In this document: positions 45,081 through 56,174 of the stretch, piece by piece
How positions within the stretch are numbered: the stretch's first letter is position 1
Layout of the letters: each line of letters begins with the position of its first letter
Assembly: GCA_963556145.1 (NCBI GenBank)
Contig: OY744461.1
Coordinates: 3,658,001 to 3,722,000, forward strand
Source: Hygrocybe punicea
Taxonomy: Eukaryota; Basidiomycota; Agaricomycetes; Agaricales; Hygrophoraceae
Length of the DNA stretch: 64,000 nt
Reading direction: 5' to 3'
Made by a program: the position numbers and the translations under genes
The notes under the pieces: generated by a model
Databases searched by the model: none
What the model was told of the DNA's origin: nothing
Seen by the model: the letters and a program-made list of their open reading frames with translations, nothing else

Positions 45081-48000
45081 ATGGACGTAGTCCACTATTG
45101 CTTGTCCCTAAGCCCTGTTCCTTTCCTATCCGCTGCATTTGGCGTCTTCAGGTTCATATGGTCAAGCATAGACCAAGTTCAGGCGAGCAAACAGCAACTG
45201 CTCGTTCTTGCCCAGTCAATCGCCCAGCTGCTGCGAACCATCAATAGGGAATATCGTGATGGAAGGATTTCCGAAGCCAATACCTCCACGGCTTTTCGTG
45301 AGTTAAGCAAGTAAGTATGCAGTTTCCTCCGTTTGTGTGTGTCGTCCGATCATCAAAAACTCCGCAGGCTCCTCGATGAGATTGCTGCCTTTGTCTTGAA
45401 ACAAGCTGCTCATGGATTCCTGAAATCTCTCCTCCACAAAGATCAACGGATTCTCAGTATCGAAGGATACCACCGAAAGCTCAGCGCCTCGGTCGCTTCA
45501 TTTCAGGTATGTCGTGTCGCCACCATTTGTCTGTCATAGTATGGTTTTGACCGGTAATGGCAGATATCGTCGCTCATAAATGTTCAGAACTGGCAGGCAC
45601 AAAATGACAACGCCCGTAGGCTGGATCAACAGACACTGCTCACACGACTCCGCGATCTCGAGCAAAATCAGAACCAGCTCAAGGAAATGCTAAGTATGTC
45701 ATTCATTCAAGGATTTCCTCAAGTTGCCTCATCTGGCTTGCAAAGATGCACAACACAGCAGCATGATGGCCATGATGGCATCTCTTCAACGACAAATTTC
45801 TCGGCCATCGTGCACGGAACAGGAACGTCGATTCTTCTCGCACAGCCTCAAGTTCTTGTCCACGACAAGCGGACAACAAGTAAAGCTGGAGCACTGGATG
45901 ATCACTTCGTTCGAAGTCGAGTTTGGTCGAGAAATTGGGTCGGGAGGTTTGTGAGTCCTATTTTTCTTGTCTATTTCTAGTTACGTGTGAATCGCTAATC
46001 CCGACATTTATAGCGGACAAGTGTTCAAAGGGACCTGGAACAGGACTCGGGTTGCGCTGAAGATATTCAAGGCAGATGGAGGTCTCACGCCAAGCTCAGA
46101 GGTAGACTTGGATCCATTACATAATTCTCCCTCTCATAATTCCGTAGGCTATCCGCAGTGAGGTTGCTGTAAGTAAATTTTACTTGTCTTAGGCCGCCAA
46201 CTTAGTTTCAACCATGACACAAAGACGTGGTCAAAGTTAATGCATCCCCATATACTTCGTAAGCTCTCACGAAAAACCTTCAGAGTGTTCCCCTGAAGTA
46301 TCCGCCTGTAGAATTCCTCGGTGCGAACGTGTTGGATGATCGGCCCTTTGTTGTCATGCCTTATTACAAGAATGGAAATGCTCGAGACTACGTCAAGGCT
46401 CACCCGAAGTGCGATCGATTGAGAATTGTAATGACTCTTTCTTTCGTATACCCATTGAATCTGATTGTCGTTTTTTAGCTCTATCATGTCACTCTTGGTC
46501 TGGTATACCTTCACTCGCAGGAGGTAGTTCATGGTGACCTCAAAGCCGTAAGGGTCCTTCCCACAGTTTCCATTAGCACATCTTCTCAACAAATGTCAGG
46601 TGAACGTTCTCATCGACGACAGCGAGAAGGCAGTTCTCTGCGATTTTGGTCTATCTCGTGTGAAAGCAGATGTTACAAGTCGTACAGGAAGAGGTGGTGA
46701 AGCCGTCATTATCGGGAGTCGCAATTGGATGTCACCAGAGCGATTGACCGGCGCTTCACTGGATGAACCGTCTGATATATATGCGTTTGGGATGACCATC
46801 TATGAGGTAATTGGTTCATTTTGATCCACGCCTTCATTCAATGACATGAGCAGGTTTTTACAAATGAAATCCCTTTGGGTAATATCGATTATGAGGATTT
46901 TATAGATTTCGTGGTTCTGGATGTTCGTCCGGAGCGGCCAGATGCGGATAAAGCTCCCGGATTAACTGACCAGGTCTGGAAACTGGCTTCGAGTTGTTGG
47001 GTGAAAGGCCCTGCTGAGAGGCCAAGCGCCAGTGATGTTTGTGACACAATCTTCAATCTTCGCAGGTCATCTCAGAGGATCTCCTTACCTGCCATTGTGA
47101 CGAATCTCATGCCAATCCCGCCGGAATCACGGCTCGCAGAGCCCTCTCCCTCTGGTGACAGGATCTCTCCTCTCTCCTTCCCTTATCCTCGAGCATATCG
47201 CAGTCCCTCAAGTTACACCGGCAAGACTGAAGTCTTCGCGGGAACACTTACCCTATTGGGCCACAGTGCGTGCGTAACTTCCGTCGCTATTTCTCTAGAC
47301 GGAAAGTGGATTGTCTCGGGCTCTGATGACCAGACTGTTCGTGTCTGGAACGCAGATTCGAAGAACGGAATCGCCACATTTTATCACGGCTCACGTGTGA
47401 ATTGCGTCGCAATATCTCCCAACGGTCAGCGGATAGTTTCAGCTGGGATGAAAGCTACAATCCTCGTTTGGGACTTGAATGCAACCAACGTTACGCCAAG
47501 ACCATTGAAGGACAAGCGTATCGCTGGGCATAACGAGGACATCATATCAATTGCGTTCTCGCCTGACGGCGAGCGTATCGTCTCGGGTTCCAAGGACAAT
47601 CACATACGTGTTTGGGATGTGGGAATGGGGAATGTGGTATTAGGACCGCTCATGGGGCATTCCAATGGGGTTGCTTCCGTTACCTTTTCGCTGGATGGTC
47701 ATTGCATAATTGCCGCTCACGACAAGACAATCCGGGTTTGGGACGCGACAACGGGGCAGGTTGTCTTGCGGCCTGGAAATAGGCACAATAGCGGGGTTGT
47801 TTCTACTGCGGTGTCTCCTGACGGAAAACGGGTTGCCTCGGGATCATTAGACCAGTCAATCCGGGTTTGGGACATGCAGACGGGCGAGGTTGTGTTGGGC
47901 CCTCTCCAGAAAAGCGCACAAGCCAAAGGAGTTCAAGTGGACGGGCACACGATGTCTGTCAAATGCATCGCATTCTCACCGAATGGTCAACTCATCGCAT

Positions 48001-48179
48001 CTGGCTCTCGTGACAAGACAATTATTGTCTGGGACGCAACCACGGGAAAAATCATGCAACCGCCACTGGAGGGCCACACTGAGTCCGTGAACGCCGTAGC
48101 GTTCTCCTCTGATGGCCAGTATATCATCTCGGGCTCCGATGACAACACAATCAGGATCTGGACCACTGGCACGAAATAA
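45081..48179 (+). CDS. N-terminal helical (MLKL/HeLo-like) - TKL kinase - WD40 propeller protein
   Basis: Eleven exons (last 46854-48179) splice to 854 residues, and the lengths sum to whole codons. Residues about 10-165: helical bundle, PVPFLSAAFGVFRFIWSSID, QVQASKQQLLVLAQSIAQLL, LLDEIAAFVLKQAAHGFLKS, then a coil RRLDQQTLLTRLRDLEQNQN. The pattern resembles MLKL-NTD/HeLo-type domains that fungi put at the front of NLR-like proteins. Residues about 226-490: kinase with IGSGGFGQVFKG, VALK (about 251), HGDLK (Asp 341; HGD instead of HRD), DFG (359-361) and WMSPERL. All catalytic residues are present. Residues about 550-854: seven WD40 repeats, one closed propeller (SGSDDQTVRVWN, VSGSKDNHIRVWD, SGSLDQSIRVWD, SGSRDKTIIVWD, SGSDDNTIRIW). 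The start Met immediately precedes the helical domain. I infer a signalling or self/non-self cell-death role; the sequence shows only domains. Confidence 0.82.
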
Positions 48180-48899
48180 ACTATTTTACACTTCTATAAT
48201 TTGGGACTCATACTTGGTCAGACTACGAATCCGGCCTTCGAGAACGAACATTGTCTTGGTACTGTACTTCAGCCCTAGAGTGATATACTGTTGCGAATAT
48301 TTTTTCAATGATTATATTCAATATTCTTAGTTCTCGCCAACGCCATAGTGAAACCGAGTCTTGAATTCCCGTTCCTTGTCAGATCCGTGGAATGTGAATG
48401 CAAGTGGTTCAACTATCTTTCTTGGTATTGTCTTTGTGCGTATGTCCTCTGTCGGGTCGCTGAGCACTGACTCAAGGCACAGGTTTGTTAGTTGAATAAC
48501 ATGCTGCCGCTTACATGCACTACTCTCTCGTCAAGTTGGTTAGCCCATGCGGCGCTGATCATCACGGCCGGTACCCAAGGGTATACCTTATGTATCTTCC
48601 ACGGAGCATAAATCCCCAAGGCCCTCTCTCACTGCATCCAGATAAATAGTTTAGAATCCGATTGGTCCTGGGAAAGGTAGTAGGTAGATGATAAGGGCAT
48701 CCTAGCTTCGACCGAAAACAAAAAACAAACAAAAAAAAGCCCTCATCTTCTCACTCTCTTGACATCCCCGTTTTCACCAACGTCCAGCTGTCCCAAAGGT
48801 TCCCTCTTCAACGAAACCCGCTGTTGAGCCAGCCCCATGCCTTGTTGGGGTCTCCTTGTGCTGTGAATGGAAGGATGGAATGGAATGATCATCAAAACG
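48180..48899. other. Intergenic, convergent 3' ends
   Basis: This 720-bp stretch lies between the kinase-WD40 gene and RAD52. I see no gene; an A-rich tract lies near 48715-48740. Confidence 0.45.
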
Positions 48900-51400
48900 T
48901 CAACGCTTGCAAAAAAAAAAGATTATTATAGAAACGTACTGTATCATATCCTCCGCCGGTCTCTTCATACCAATGCTCGACGACGCGGTAGGCCCATGTT
49001 GTGTTGGTCTACTCTGAGGCAGAGCGCCAAAGGGGTTCTGCAAGGCAAGACAAAGTAAGCCGGTGGCCAAGAACACAGAGAGTATATCGCCGCTCCAGAA
49101 AGAAAAAAAAAATCGACGAAAACCAAAAGCGAGTAAGATCATAAATCGCAAAATCACTGATCACACGCACCATTCCAGGAGGGAAGTGAAATCCGCCCAT
49201 GGACGGCGTGACCGGGCGTTTCGCGATTGCCGCAGCACTCGTACTCGTCAGAGGGTTTTGGTTTTGGTTTTGATTTTTTTGGCCATTTGCGCTGGACGAT
49301 GCTTGCTTCTGATTATTATGCGTGGTGGCGGCGGCGGCGACAGCGGCAGCATTGGCGCTCGGGGTTATGGGCCCGCTGGTAGGAGGGAAGCCTGGTTGCT
49401 TCTGCTGTTGTTGCTGGTGGTGGTGGTGGTGGTGGTGGTCCTGCAGATCCTGGGGAGCCGGGGACGCAGCATGAGACTCAAGGCGTTGTCCCTGTCCTTG
49501 TCCGTGGACTTGGTTGCGGGGTAACTGGGGCTGACGGGATAGGGTTGTCGCGGTTGTAGCCGTGGTCGTGGTCGTTGCCATACGTTGTTGCTTATTCACT
49601 CCGGTACTTACCTCATGCCCACCTCCATGCCCACCACCACCACCAAGTTGATTCTGCCACCCTGCCAACGCGGCCGAATCACAGGCCTCACTGGTGGGGG
49701 ATGACTCGCTTGCACCACTGACGGCACCTAAGCCTTCTTCAGGGTCCATTGGCCCCACGCCCTCTTCGAAATCAATTGGCCTACCGAGATCACCCTCGCA
49801 ACCCAAGTCGAGCCCAGCGAAGAATACGTCGTCGTCCGAGTTGAATGCGAACGATTCGTCGCCAAGCAAGTATTCGGAGGAGTCGTTGCGAGTGGTGGTG
49901 GGGATGGTGGGGATGGTGGGGATGGTCGCATCGACTTGATGGGGAGGGTCGGCGAACGTTACTACTCTAGGCTGGGCTGGTGGTGGTGGAGGCGGTGGCT
50001 CTGAAGCTTGGCCCTTGCCATTTGACGGTAGGAAGTGGGGGCGAGGTTGATTTGCTGACGGTGTCTTGGCATCTGGAGTTCTGACAGGGGTGTTCAAGCC
50101 TGTATTACGCGGTGTAACCACAGCGCTCTTTCCTTTGATGTTATTCGTGGGTGTGCTTGCTCGAACTTCGGAGCGCATATGTGGAGGGAGGGCGGGGTGG
50201 GGTCTTGATGCGGACGCCTGGAGCTGCTGGTGTTCGGATTTTATTTGACGAGAGTGGGCGTTGGGCGCGGCATTGGAGCTGGAGCTGGAGCTGGAGCTGG
50301 GGCCCGAGTTGTGGTTGGTGTTCTGTTGGTGTGTTGGAAGTTTTGATGATGACGACGTCGACGACGAGGCATTATATTGGGGCTGAGCGTTGGATGTCGA
50401 TGTAGTGCTCGTTGGGTCTGCATTTAAATGCACGTCAGGCTTGGCCTCTTCGAACTCTGGCCGACGGTGGAGCTCGGTTTTGTCGAATTTCGGCGGCGGA
50501 ACCTTGATTTTGACTACCTCTTGCGTGTATGACTTGTCATAGAGACAATTACCGAGAAGGTTACCGAAATTCCGAAGAGCGCGTTTGAGGCCATCTGTGA
50601 CGGCTTCTTTCTTGCACTGGAAAAATACCATTACATGAGCGTGAGCAGGGCCCGGAGAGGGGTTGAGTGGGGCTGAGGCGGGAAATGGAGCTCACTTTGT
50701 CCAGGGCAGCGCCTTTGCTCTTCGAATTCTCCAACATCCCGTACCCGACGTCTTCGTGGAACACACCATCTCGCAGCGTAACTCTAATGACAGCAGTGGT
50801 ACCGACAGTATAGCGCCTCGACTCCTCGTTGAAGTCGACGAAATCGGTCGTCAAATTGACAACGCTCGAGCTCCATCCATTGAATCTTTTTGTGTTTTGA
50901 TGCGAAACAGGCAAATTTTGTCAAGGATGTTAGAAAGAAAAGAAGAAAATAATATGTAAAATAATATCATAAAATCGAGGAAGAGAAGTTGTTCCGTACC
51001 CGAATACTTCGTTTGCGAGGTTGATGATCTTCCAACCTTCAGCGTAAGTGAGCTTTGGGCCACCACCTGGGCCAGGACGTTGTGAAATGTATTCTGGGCC
51101 GAGTTTCTGGTTAAGCTTTGCCTGTAAAGCAGCGATTTTGAGTGTTGTGGCATCGGACATCTCTACTGATAGATGTGACGATGATGGTTGCAATAGTGGT
51201 ACAAAGCCAAACTGAGACACTGCAAAAGAGGGTTGAGACTGGAATGTGCCATGCATTTGTGGGTTGAAAGACAGAGCGTTGTGGATGGAGATGTTGGATG
51301 GACTGCTGGGTTGGCTGAAAGGTGCACGAGTTTGCAGTTGGTTTGAAGAAGAAGCAGTCGAGGATGAGTGAATCAAGTGTCCGCTGAAAGCTCCAGCCAT
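48900..51400 (-). CDS. RAD52: DNA recombination mediator RAD52
   Basis: This is the homologous-recombination annealing protein that loads RAD51 and anneals ssDNA. The N-terminal ring-forming domain is clear: [120 protein letters not shown] and [12 protein letters not shown] leader of about 90 Ser/Gln-rich residues precedes it (start [10 protein letters not shown] at 51400). The C-terminal half is low complexity: Ser runs, polyGln, His7Gln5 (near 49410-49440), NQNQNQ and Thr/Ala repeats encoded by trinucleotide tracts. The last exon gives [13 protein letters not shown] and GMKRPAEDM before the TGA at 48900-48902. A 3' intron just before the stop is possible but does not alter the stop. Confidence 0.92.
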
Positions 51401-51545
51401 TGGCAAGAAAGAAATTAATAGTAGTTGGTTGGAGCAGCCTGAGACGGTAATGAAAACGCGTGACCAAAACGCATCACGTGATTGGTAAGCTAATTGCACG
51501 TGATTTTTCCTCTCCTCTTGCCTCTTGCACTTGCTACTGAAAGTG
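51401..51545. promoter_or_regulatory. Divergent promoter of RAD52 and zinc-finger gene
   Basis: A 145-bp gap separates two opposite start codons. It contains ATCACGTGATT at 51472-51482 (an E-box-like palindrome) and CACGTGATTTTTCC at 51497-51510, so CACGTGAT occurs twice. Confidence 0.45.
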
Positions 51546-52138
51546 ATGGCGAAACTACCCCAGGAATCTGGAAAGAGTCACCAAAAGAAGGCCGCTACTT
51601 CTCACCGTTCTGTCTCTGCTGTCCCTCAGGCTCAGGCTATCGCGATGGCCCCTCAAGCTGCTGTTACCCCTTTGAGTCAAAGGTGGAAGTGCACTGACTG
51701 CAACAGGACAATGCATCACAATTCGAGACGCGATCATTTGTCTGGGAAGCGACATGTTGCAAGGGCAGCGCTTTCGCTGAAGTAAACAAATATTGGCTTC
51801 CTAGTGAACGTGTATGACGCATTTTCTTTTGTTTGTTCGAACTTCAAAGTATTCTATGCAAGGAGATCCGCCCCGAAGCCGCGAACGACTCAGAGTCTCA
51901 AGCTAGGACTACGACCAGTGTTCATCTTCAACTTCCACGCGGAACGACACCCATTGTCACTACGGAGGTAGAAGATCTGGTTGCTTCGGAGTCTGCCCAT
52001 GACTGGGATGCTGATTGGGAGGTTATGTCTGATGTTGTTGCGTATGAAATTGACAAGCAGTCAGGATTGACACCATGGCCAGGTTGTGGTTGGGGTCTTC
52101 AAGGCTTCATGGTCTGGGCAGGTATGACTGCTTCTTGA
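51546..52138 (+). CDS. U1-type C2H2 zinc-finger protein, two exons
   Basis: Exon 1 (51546-51781) gives [17 protein letters not shown], then [20 protein letters not shown], then [17 protein letters not shown]. The finger C-x2-C-x11/12-H-x5-H is the U1/matrin-type used by RNA-binding proteins. Unspliced, the frame ends at 51785. A gtaaac donor at 51782 and the acceptor cttcaaag at 51849 join in phase to a 289-nt exon reading [16 protein letters not shown], then an acidic Trp-rich segment ([32 protein letters not shown]) and a TGA at 52136-52138. I favour the spliced form because the second exon looks coding and joins cleanly. A single-finger 79-residue protein is the alternative. Target RNA or partner is unknown. 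Confidence 0.6.
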
Positions 52139-52720
52139 GACGGGAGGCAATCGAAAACTATTATTTTTTGCTTCCAAAAGCAGCAACCATTCCTATAATG
52201 ATTTACAGAACGAGAACCTACCCACATAATAATCAATTCTTTTCAATACATAAACGAAGCGGGTTTATTTATGAAGAGTAGATTCGTTTTTGCTAATACG
52301 ACCCACGAAGTTAGAGCGTAAACTGAACGTTTTCACGCGCGTTGGTGAAAACTGATGGAAAGCTTGGAAGGCCATCGTTGACAAAGTCGATATGAATGCC
52401 GGAATGACGAGATGGAGCTAATTCGTGCATGCATAGGTGGTTCGAAAAAAACCTACACGTCACTAGCCTATGCGGCAAAAACACGATCACAATAGCCGGC
52501 ACACTGAGGGATAGAAAACTGAAGGCAAGCGAGTCCGAGTCGGTGGGAAGGACAGGCGCGGACTCTGATCACTGCGAAGAGTAAAGAATTGCCGACCACT
52601 CATCATACCGAACTTGAATGGTATTACCCCTGTTTCCAATATCGATTTCTTGTCTCACCCTTTGTGGTGGTCACCGATTGCAACGGTATGACGATGAAGC
52701 TTTCAAGAGCGTCATGGCGG

Positions 52721-52752
52721 ATGTGGATGTGGATGTGGATGTGGATGTGGAT
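52721..52752. repeat. (ATGTGG)n microsatellite
   Basis: About five consecutive atgtgg units lie in intergenic DNA. They are expected to be length-polymorphic. Confidence 0.8.
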
Positions 52753-53055
52753 AAAATGTAATGCTGGCAGTTCCGTCAGGGATAAGATTAGAGAATCACT
52801 TGGCAGGGACGGATTATTATTAGATTCCGACAACGCCACACGGCCTGCGATGGCCGCAATTGAGTGGGAGGGGAGACACTGCATGTACGCATGTATGCGT
52901 GTATGCATGATTGTATGCGCGTGGACTATAATCCAGTATCGATGAGTATCGATCTAGATTGTATTGAAGTCGGACCGATCACGGAAGCAAGCCGGGAATT
53001 GAAATTGCGCCGATGAATGCGATCGACGATGACGACCACCGCTACCTGGCATGAC

Positions 53056-53063
53056 TATATAAA
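53056..53063 (+). promoter_or_regulatory. TATA box
   Basis: TATATAAA lies 33 bp upstream of the ATG at 53089 and is followed by C-rich leader sequence. The transcript leader would be very short. Confidence 0.5.
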
Positions 53064-53088
53064 CCCCAACCCTTTTCTCCCTTCCAGT

Positions 53089-55433
53089 ATGTCTTCTTCT
53101 TCCTCTCCAGCTCCATCCTTCATCTTCACAGACGACGTCCCTGCAAACCCTTGGATCCTCAGATCTGAAAAAGTAGTCGCAACTACTATCGCTCCCTCCA
53201 GACCTGCTGTCATCCTCGTGCTCGGTGGTACGTTCTTTTCTCCCCCTTTCCCCTCCCTACACTCACCCTTGCCTACACAGCGCCCTCTGAACAAGACTTG
53301 CTTCCACTCCTCCTCTCTTCGTCTCTCTCTTCGTCTCTCTTGATCCTTGCAGTCCACCAACCGCCAATCATCCCTCCCTCTGCCCTCCCTGCTATCCGTG
53401 TCTTTCGCCTGCCCGCCCCTTTAGAAATACAAAATGCAGGTGCAGTTCTCCTCGTCTCCGCTCTTGAGCGCGCAGAACGTGTCGCCCGCATTTGGCGAAA
53501 GAATCGTGTCATGGGCGTCGTAGAGCTTCCTGAAAACGACGACGGCGCAAACCTTCACTTGGATTCTCCACCCACTTCCCGTCATCAAAATGGCAAAAAT
53601 TCTGATGTATCACCCTCCCCTGCGTCATCTTCAGAGCATTTGAACCCGCCCCAGAACAAGTGGTCCAAAGTATCCATCTCCTCAAAGGGTTTCAGCAAAC
53701 TGCTCAATGGCGGTTTGCCTCCTGTCGATCCATCCCAACGTCCCTTTGACGCCCTCTTCAATTATTTGCCCGCTGACATTGCAGACAAATCCCTCTTGAA
53801 GCAGGCAATACTCGTAACCACAATCAGCCACCCCTTCCTCTGTGCTGTGTCCGTCCCTAGTTCAAACCGCTCCTCTTCTCGGGTAGATTTCTCAGAGAAC
53901 AAGAACCGTAATCGTTGGAGTGCCTCTATCTTCCGTGGCTGGACCCATTCCATCCCCTCCCCGCCTTCCTCCGAAGAGCAGTCACTCAGTTCAAGAGGTC
54001 CCTCCCCGACTCTCGCAGACTTGCCCGCAGACAGAGCCCATCTCGTTCATCTTCTCCCCCTATCCCCACGCTATTATTACCACTCAACTAATTCTGGCGC
54101 AAACATGGGCCTTGGCCGCACCAAGCTCATCCAATCCCTAGAATCTTTCCTCCAATCCTTTGCCTACCCTGCTCGTCACTACCTTTCCACTGCTGCTGAC
54201 AGCACCGCTACCGATCGCGCAGCGCCTTACTTCCTGCCAGCATCCACCCTCGGCTCGTCCATCCAATACGCACCAACCACAGACGAACAGTCGACTGCCC
54301 CCGTATGCTCTATCGCAGAAATGCTCTTGCGCGGCTTGCTCGACCCGCCGTCCCCGCCGCCCGGAACCTCCACCGCCAGGCAGAAGCAGAGGGCTGACAC
54401 TTCCGCTCCCCGAGTTTGGATTGGAGGGCCTCAGGATGTGTTGGTGTTAGGATCCAATTGGTCGAGCGGCAACGGCGCTGGGCTCGCCAAGTTGAGCCTT
54501 GCAGCTCGTCCTGGACTCGGACTCGGTTTGGCCCCACGCCCTCGCTCCCGCGTCGTCACTGGACGGGTCGCCCTGGCTAGCCCCATGGGGCCGCGCAGTG
54601 CATCTGCGCCCAACGTCGAGAAGCTCGGTAGGCCCGTCGGACCTAAACACAAGTCGTCGTTGCCGGATTCTTTGGCTAGCAGTGGTGGTGCTGCTACGAG
54701 GACTACGGGGACTATTACGACGAAGACAGTGACGACGACGACGACGACGACGAAAGGCCGTAGTGCTTTGTTGCCATTCAGGGAGCCGCCTGAGCTGATG
54801 CCTACGGAGACGGATATGATCTTGTCTGCATTCAGGAAGCCGCCCCCGCCGCTGACACCTTCGAAATCGTCGTTTGGGGCACTGCAACAACAGCAGCAGT
54901 CACAGAGCGCGCGTGGTAGTGTCTCGCAGCGAGGGTTTACCTTGTTCGACCAGTCGTCGGTTGGGAGCGACAAGGACACGGGTGTGATTACGCCTCCGGA
55001 TTCGGAAGAGTCGACTGGTCCTGATCTCGGCGATGGTGGCGGTGTTACTTCTGTCCCCGCCGTGTTGTCGCCGCCACCGTTCTCTCCCTCTTACCCACTA
55101 CAGTGTCCAGAAGCAGCGGCGGATATACTGGGGGATGCTGTTCGCGCGAATCCGTCAAAGGAGATGGTAAAGGAGAGTTCGTCGGGTGGTTCTGTGGTTG
55201 GTCGGTCCAAGATGGTTGCGAGGCCGGCGTTGCGGTCCGGTGCGAACTCTGTGTACGGATCGTTGAGGAAGTCGATGAGTTATTTGGGGGTCAGGGCTGC
55301 CAAGGCGTCGGGAAGTGGTGGTGGTGGTGGTGGTGGTGAGAGCAGGCAAGGGAATGAGAATGGGAGGGCAAGATGGTATTTCTGGAAAGGAACTAGGATG
55401 ACAGATCCGTGGGTGACTACCGTTGGTGTGTAG
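53089..55433 (+). CDS. Ser/Pro-rich hypothetical protein, 739 aa, two exons
   Basis: Exons 53089-53227 and 53353-55433 join in phase (ILVLG then VHQPPIIPPSALPAIRVFR), and the coding length is 740 codons. The N-terminal 300 residues look partly folded: PADIADKSLLKQAILVTTIS, then DRAHLVHLLPLSPRYYYHST, then GLGRTKLIQSLESFLQSFAY. The rest is low-complexity: Thr runs from a GACGAC tract (54715-54755), Pro-rich stretches, Gln4, and a Gly7 run near the end. The C-terminus is RWYFWKGTRMTDPWV. No signal peptide, TM or enzymatic motif is seen. I do not recognise the family. The 3' UTR hosts a MITE about 60 bp past the stop. Confidence 0.65.
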
Positions 55434-56174
55434 TTGTAGTTGGGAGGGAGCATCACATGGGATATTTCACCCTCACCCTCTTTTTAATATTACTATCATC
55501 ACCCCACACATCGGACAGGCCCAGCTTTCGGCCACTTCGAATTTCTCACTCGATTTTAACTCAATCCACAGTAAACTTGATACAAGACATATAATACATC
55601 ATATTGTTATTTTAGAAGTGTTTTCTAGGTGTAAAATGAAGTTTGTGGTGAGGAGAAAAAAAGGCAATTGGTCACGCTTTGACAGGCGGGGTTCAAATAT
55701 GCCACTGTGACATTGTGTGACTGGCCGAAAGCTGGGCCTGTCCGATGTGTGGGGTGATGATAGTATACGTAGTAAAATATTTTTGGACTGGGATTCGGAC
55801 CCTTTGTTGTCTTATCTTGAAACTCGCTACATCAGCAGACGTTCCAGCCTTTACTTGCTTTAGTAATAGTCTCCATCGATTTCATTCTTTTACCAGTGAT
55901 ATTCCTTCCAAAATCACGTGTCACCCTTTTTTTTCACTTCACTCTTATGAAGCCATAGAATTCAAGAAGCGGCGCCAAATCACTGCAGACGAGAACAAGC
56001 GCTCACGAGAAAGTTACCTGAACAAGCTCGTCCGAATCCTGTAGCCTCAGGCTGAAGCAGTGCATCTGTATATCATTCTTTCCAGTCGGGCACCCTAGTA
56101 AGCCATGTGTGACTATTTATGGATTGGAAAAATTCAACGAATAAAAACGTCCCGTTGTCCGGGTTGTCCCCGAA
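55434..56174. other. Intergenic between two convergent genes, contains a MITE
   Basis: This 741-bp stretch holds the MITE at 55493-55763 plus presumptive 3' UTRs. No other gene is seen. Confidence 0.55.
55493..55763. mobile_element. MITE, 271 bp, perfect 42-bp inverted repeats, TA target duplication
   Basis: The left repeat 55493-55534 (CTATCATCACCCCACACATC...) and the right repeat 55722-55763 are exact reverse complements over all 42 bases. TA dinucleotides flank both ends (55491-55492 and 55764-55765), as expected of Tc1/mariner-type insertion. The interior of about 187 bp has no long ORF. The identical arms imply a recent insertion or strong conservation of the ends. The transcript could fold into a long hairpin. 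The element lies in the 3' flank of the hypothetical gene ending at 55433. Confidence 0.85.

Larger units (their letters stand above)
52139..53088. other. Intergenic with simple repeats and a TATA-box promoter at its right end
   Basis: This 950-bp stretch contains a hexanucleotide microsatellite at 52721-52752 and an ATGTACGCATGTATGC-type purine-pyrimidine alternation at 52883-52920. No gene can be supported. Confidence 0.5.

Noticed and set aside
42849..48179. A P450 next to a kinase and close to a GT32 gene as a secondary-metabolite cluster
   Set aside because: No backbone synthase (PKS, NRPS, terpene cyclase) or cluster regulator is present; the neighbours are housekeeping genes such as DHH1 and mL59.
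52721..52752. Tandem repeat considered as a CRISPR array or centromeric satellite
   Set aside because: It is only about five 6-bp units without spacers, an ordinary microsatellite; CRISPR is not expected in a fungal nuclear genome.
53089..55433. Possible folliculin-interacting (LST4-like) protein
   Set aside because: Only a vague impression from N-terminal segments; no specific motif could be matched, so it is left as hypothetical.
55775..55860. tRNA-like B-box (GGTCCGAATCCC on the minus strand) near the MITE
   Set aside because: The T-stem does not pair properly and no A-box or cloverleaf can be drawn, so it is not reported as a tRNA.
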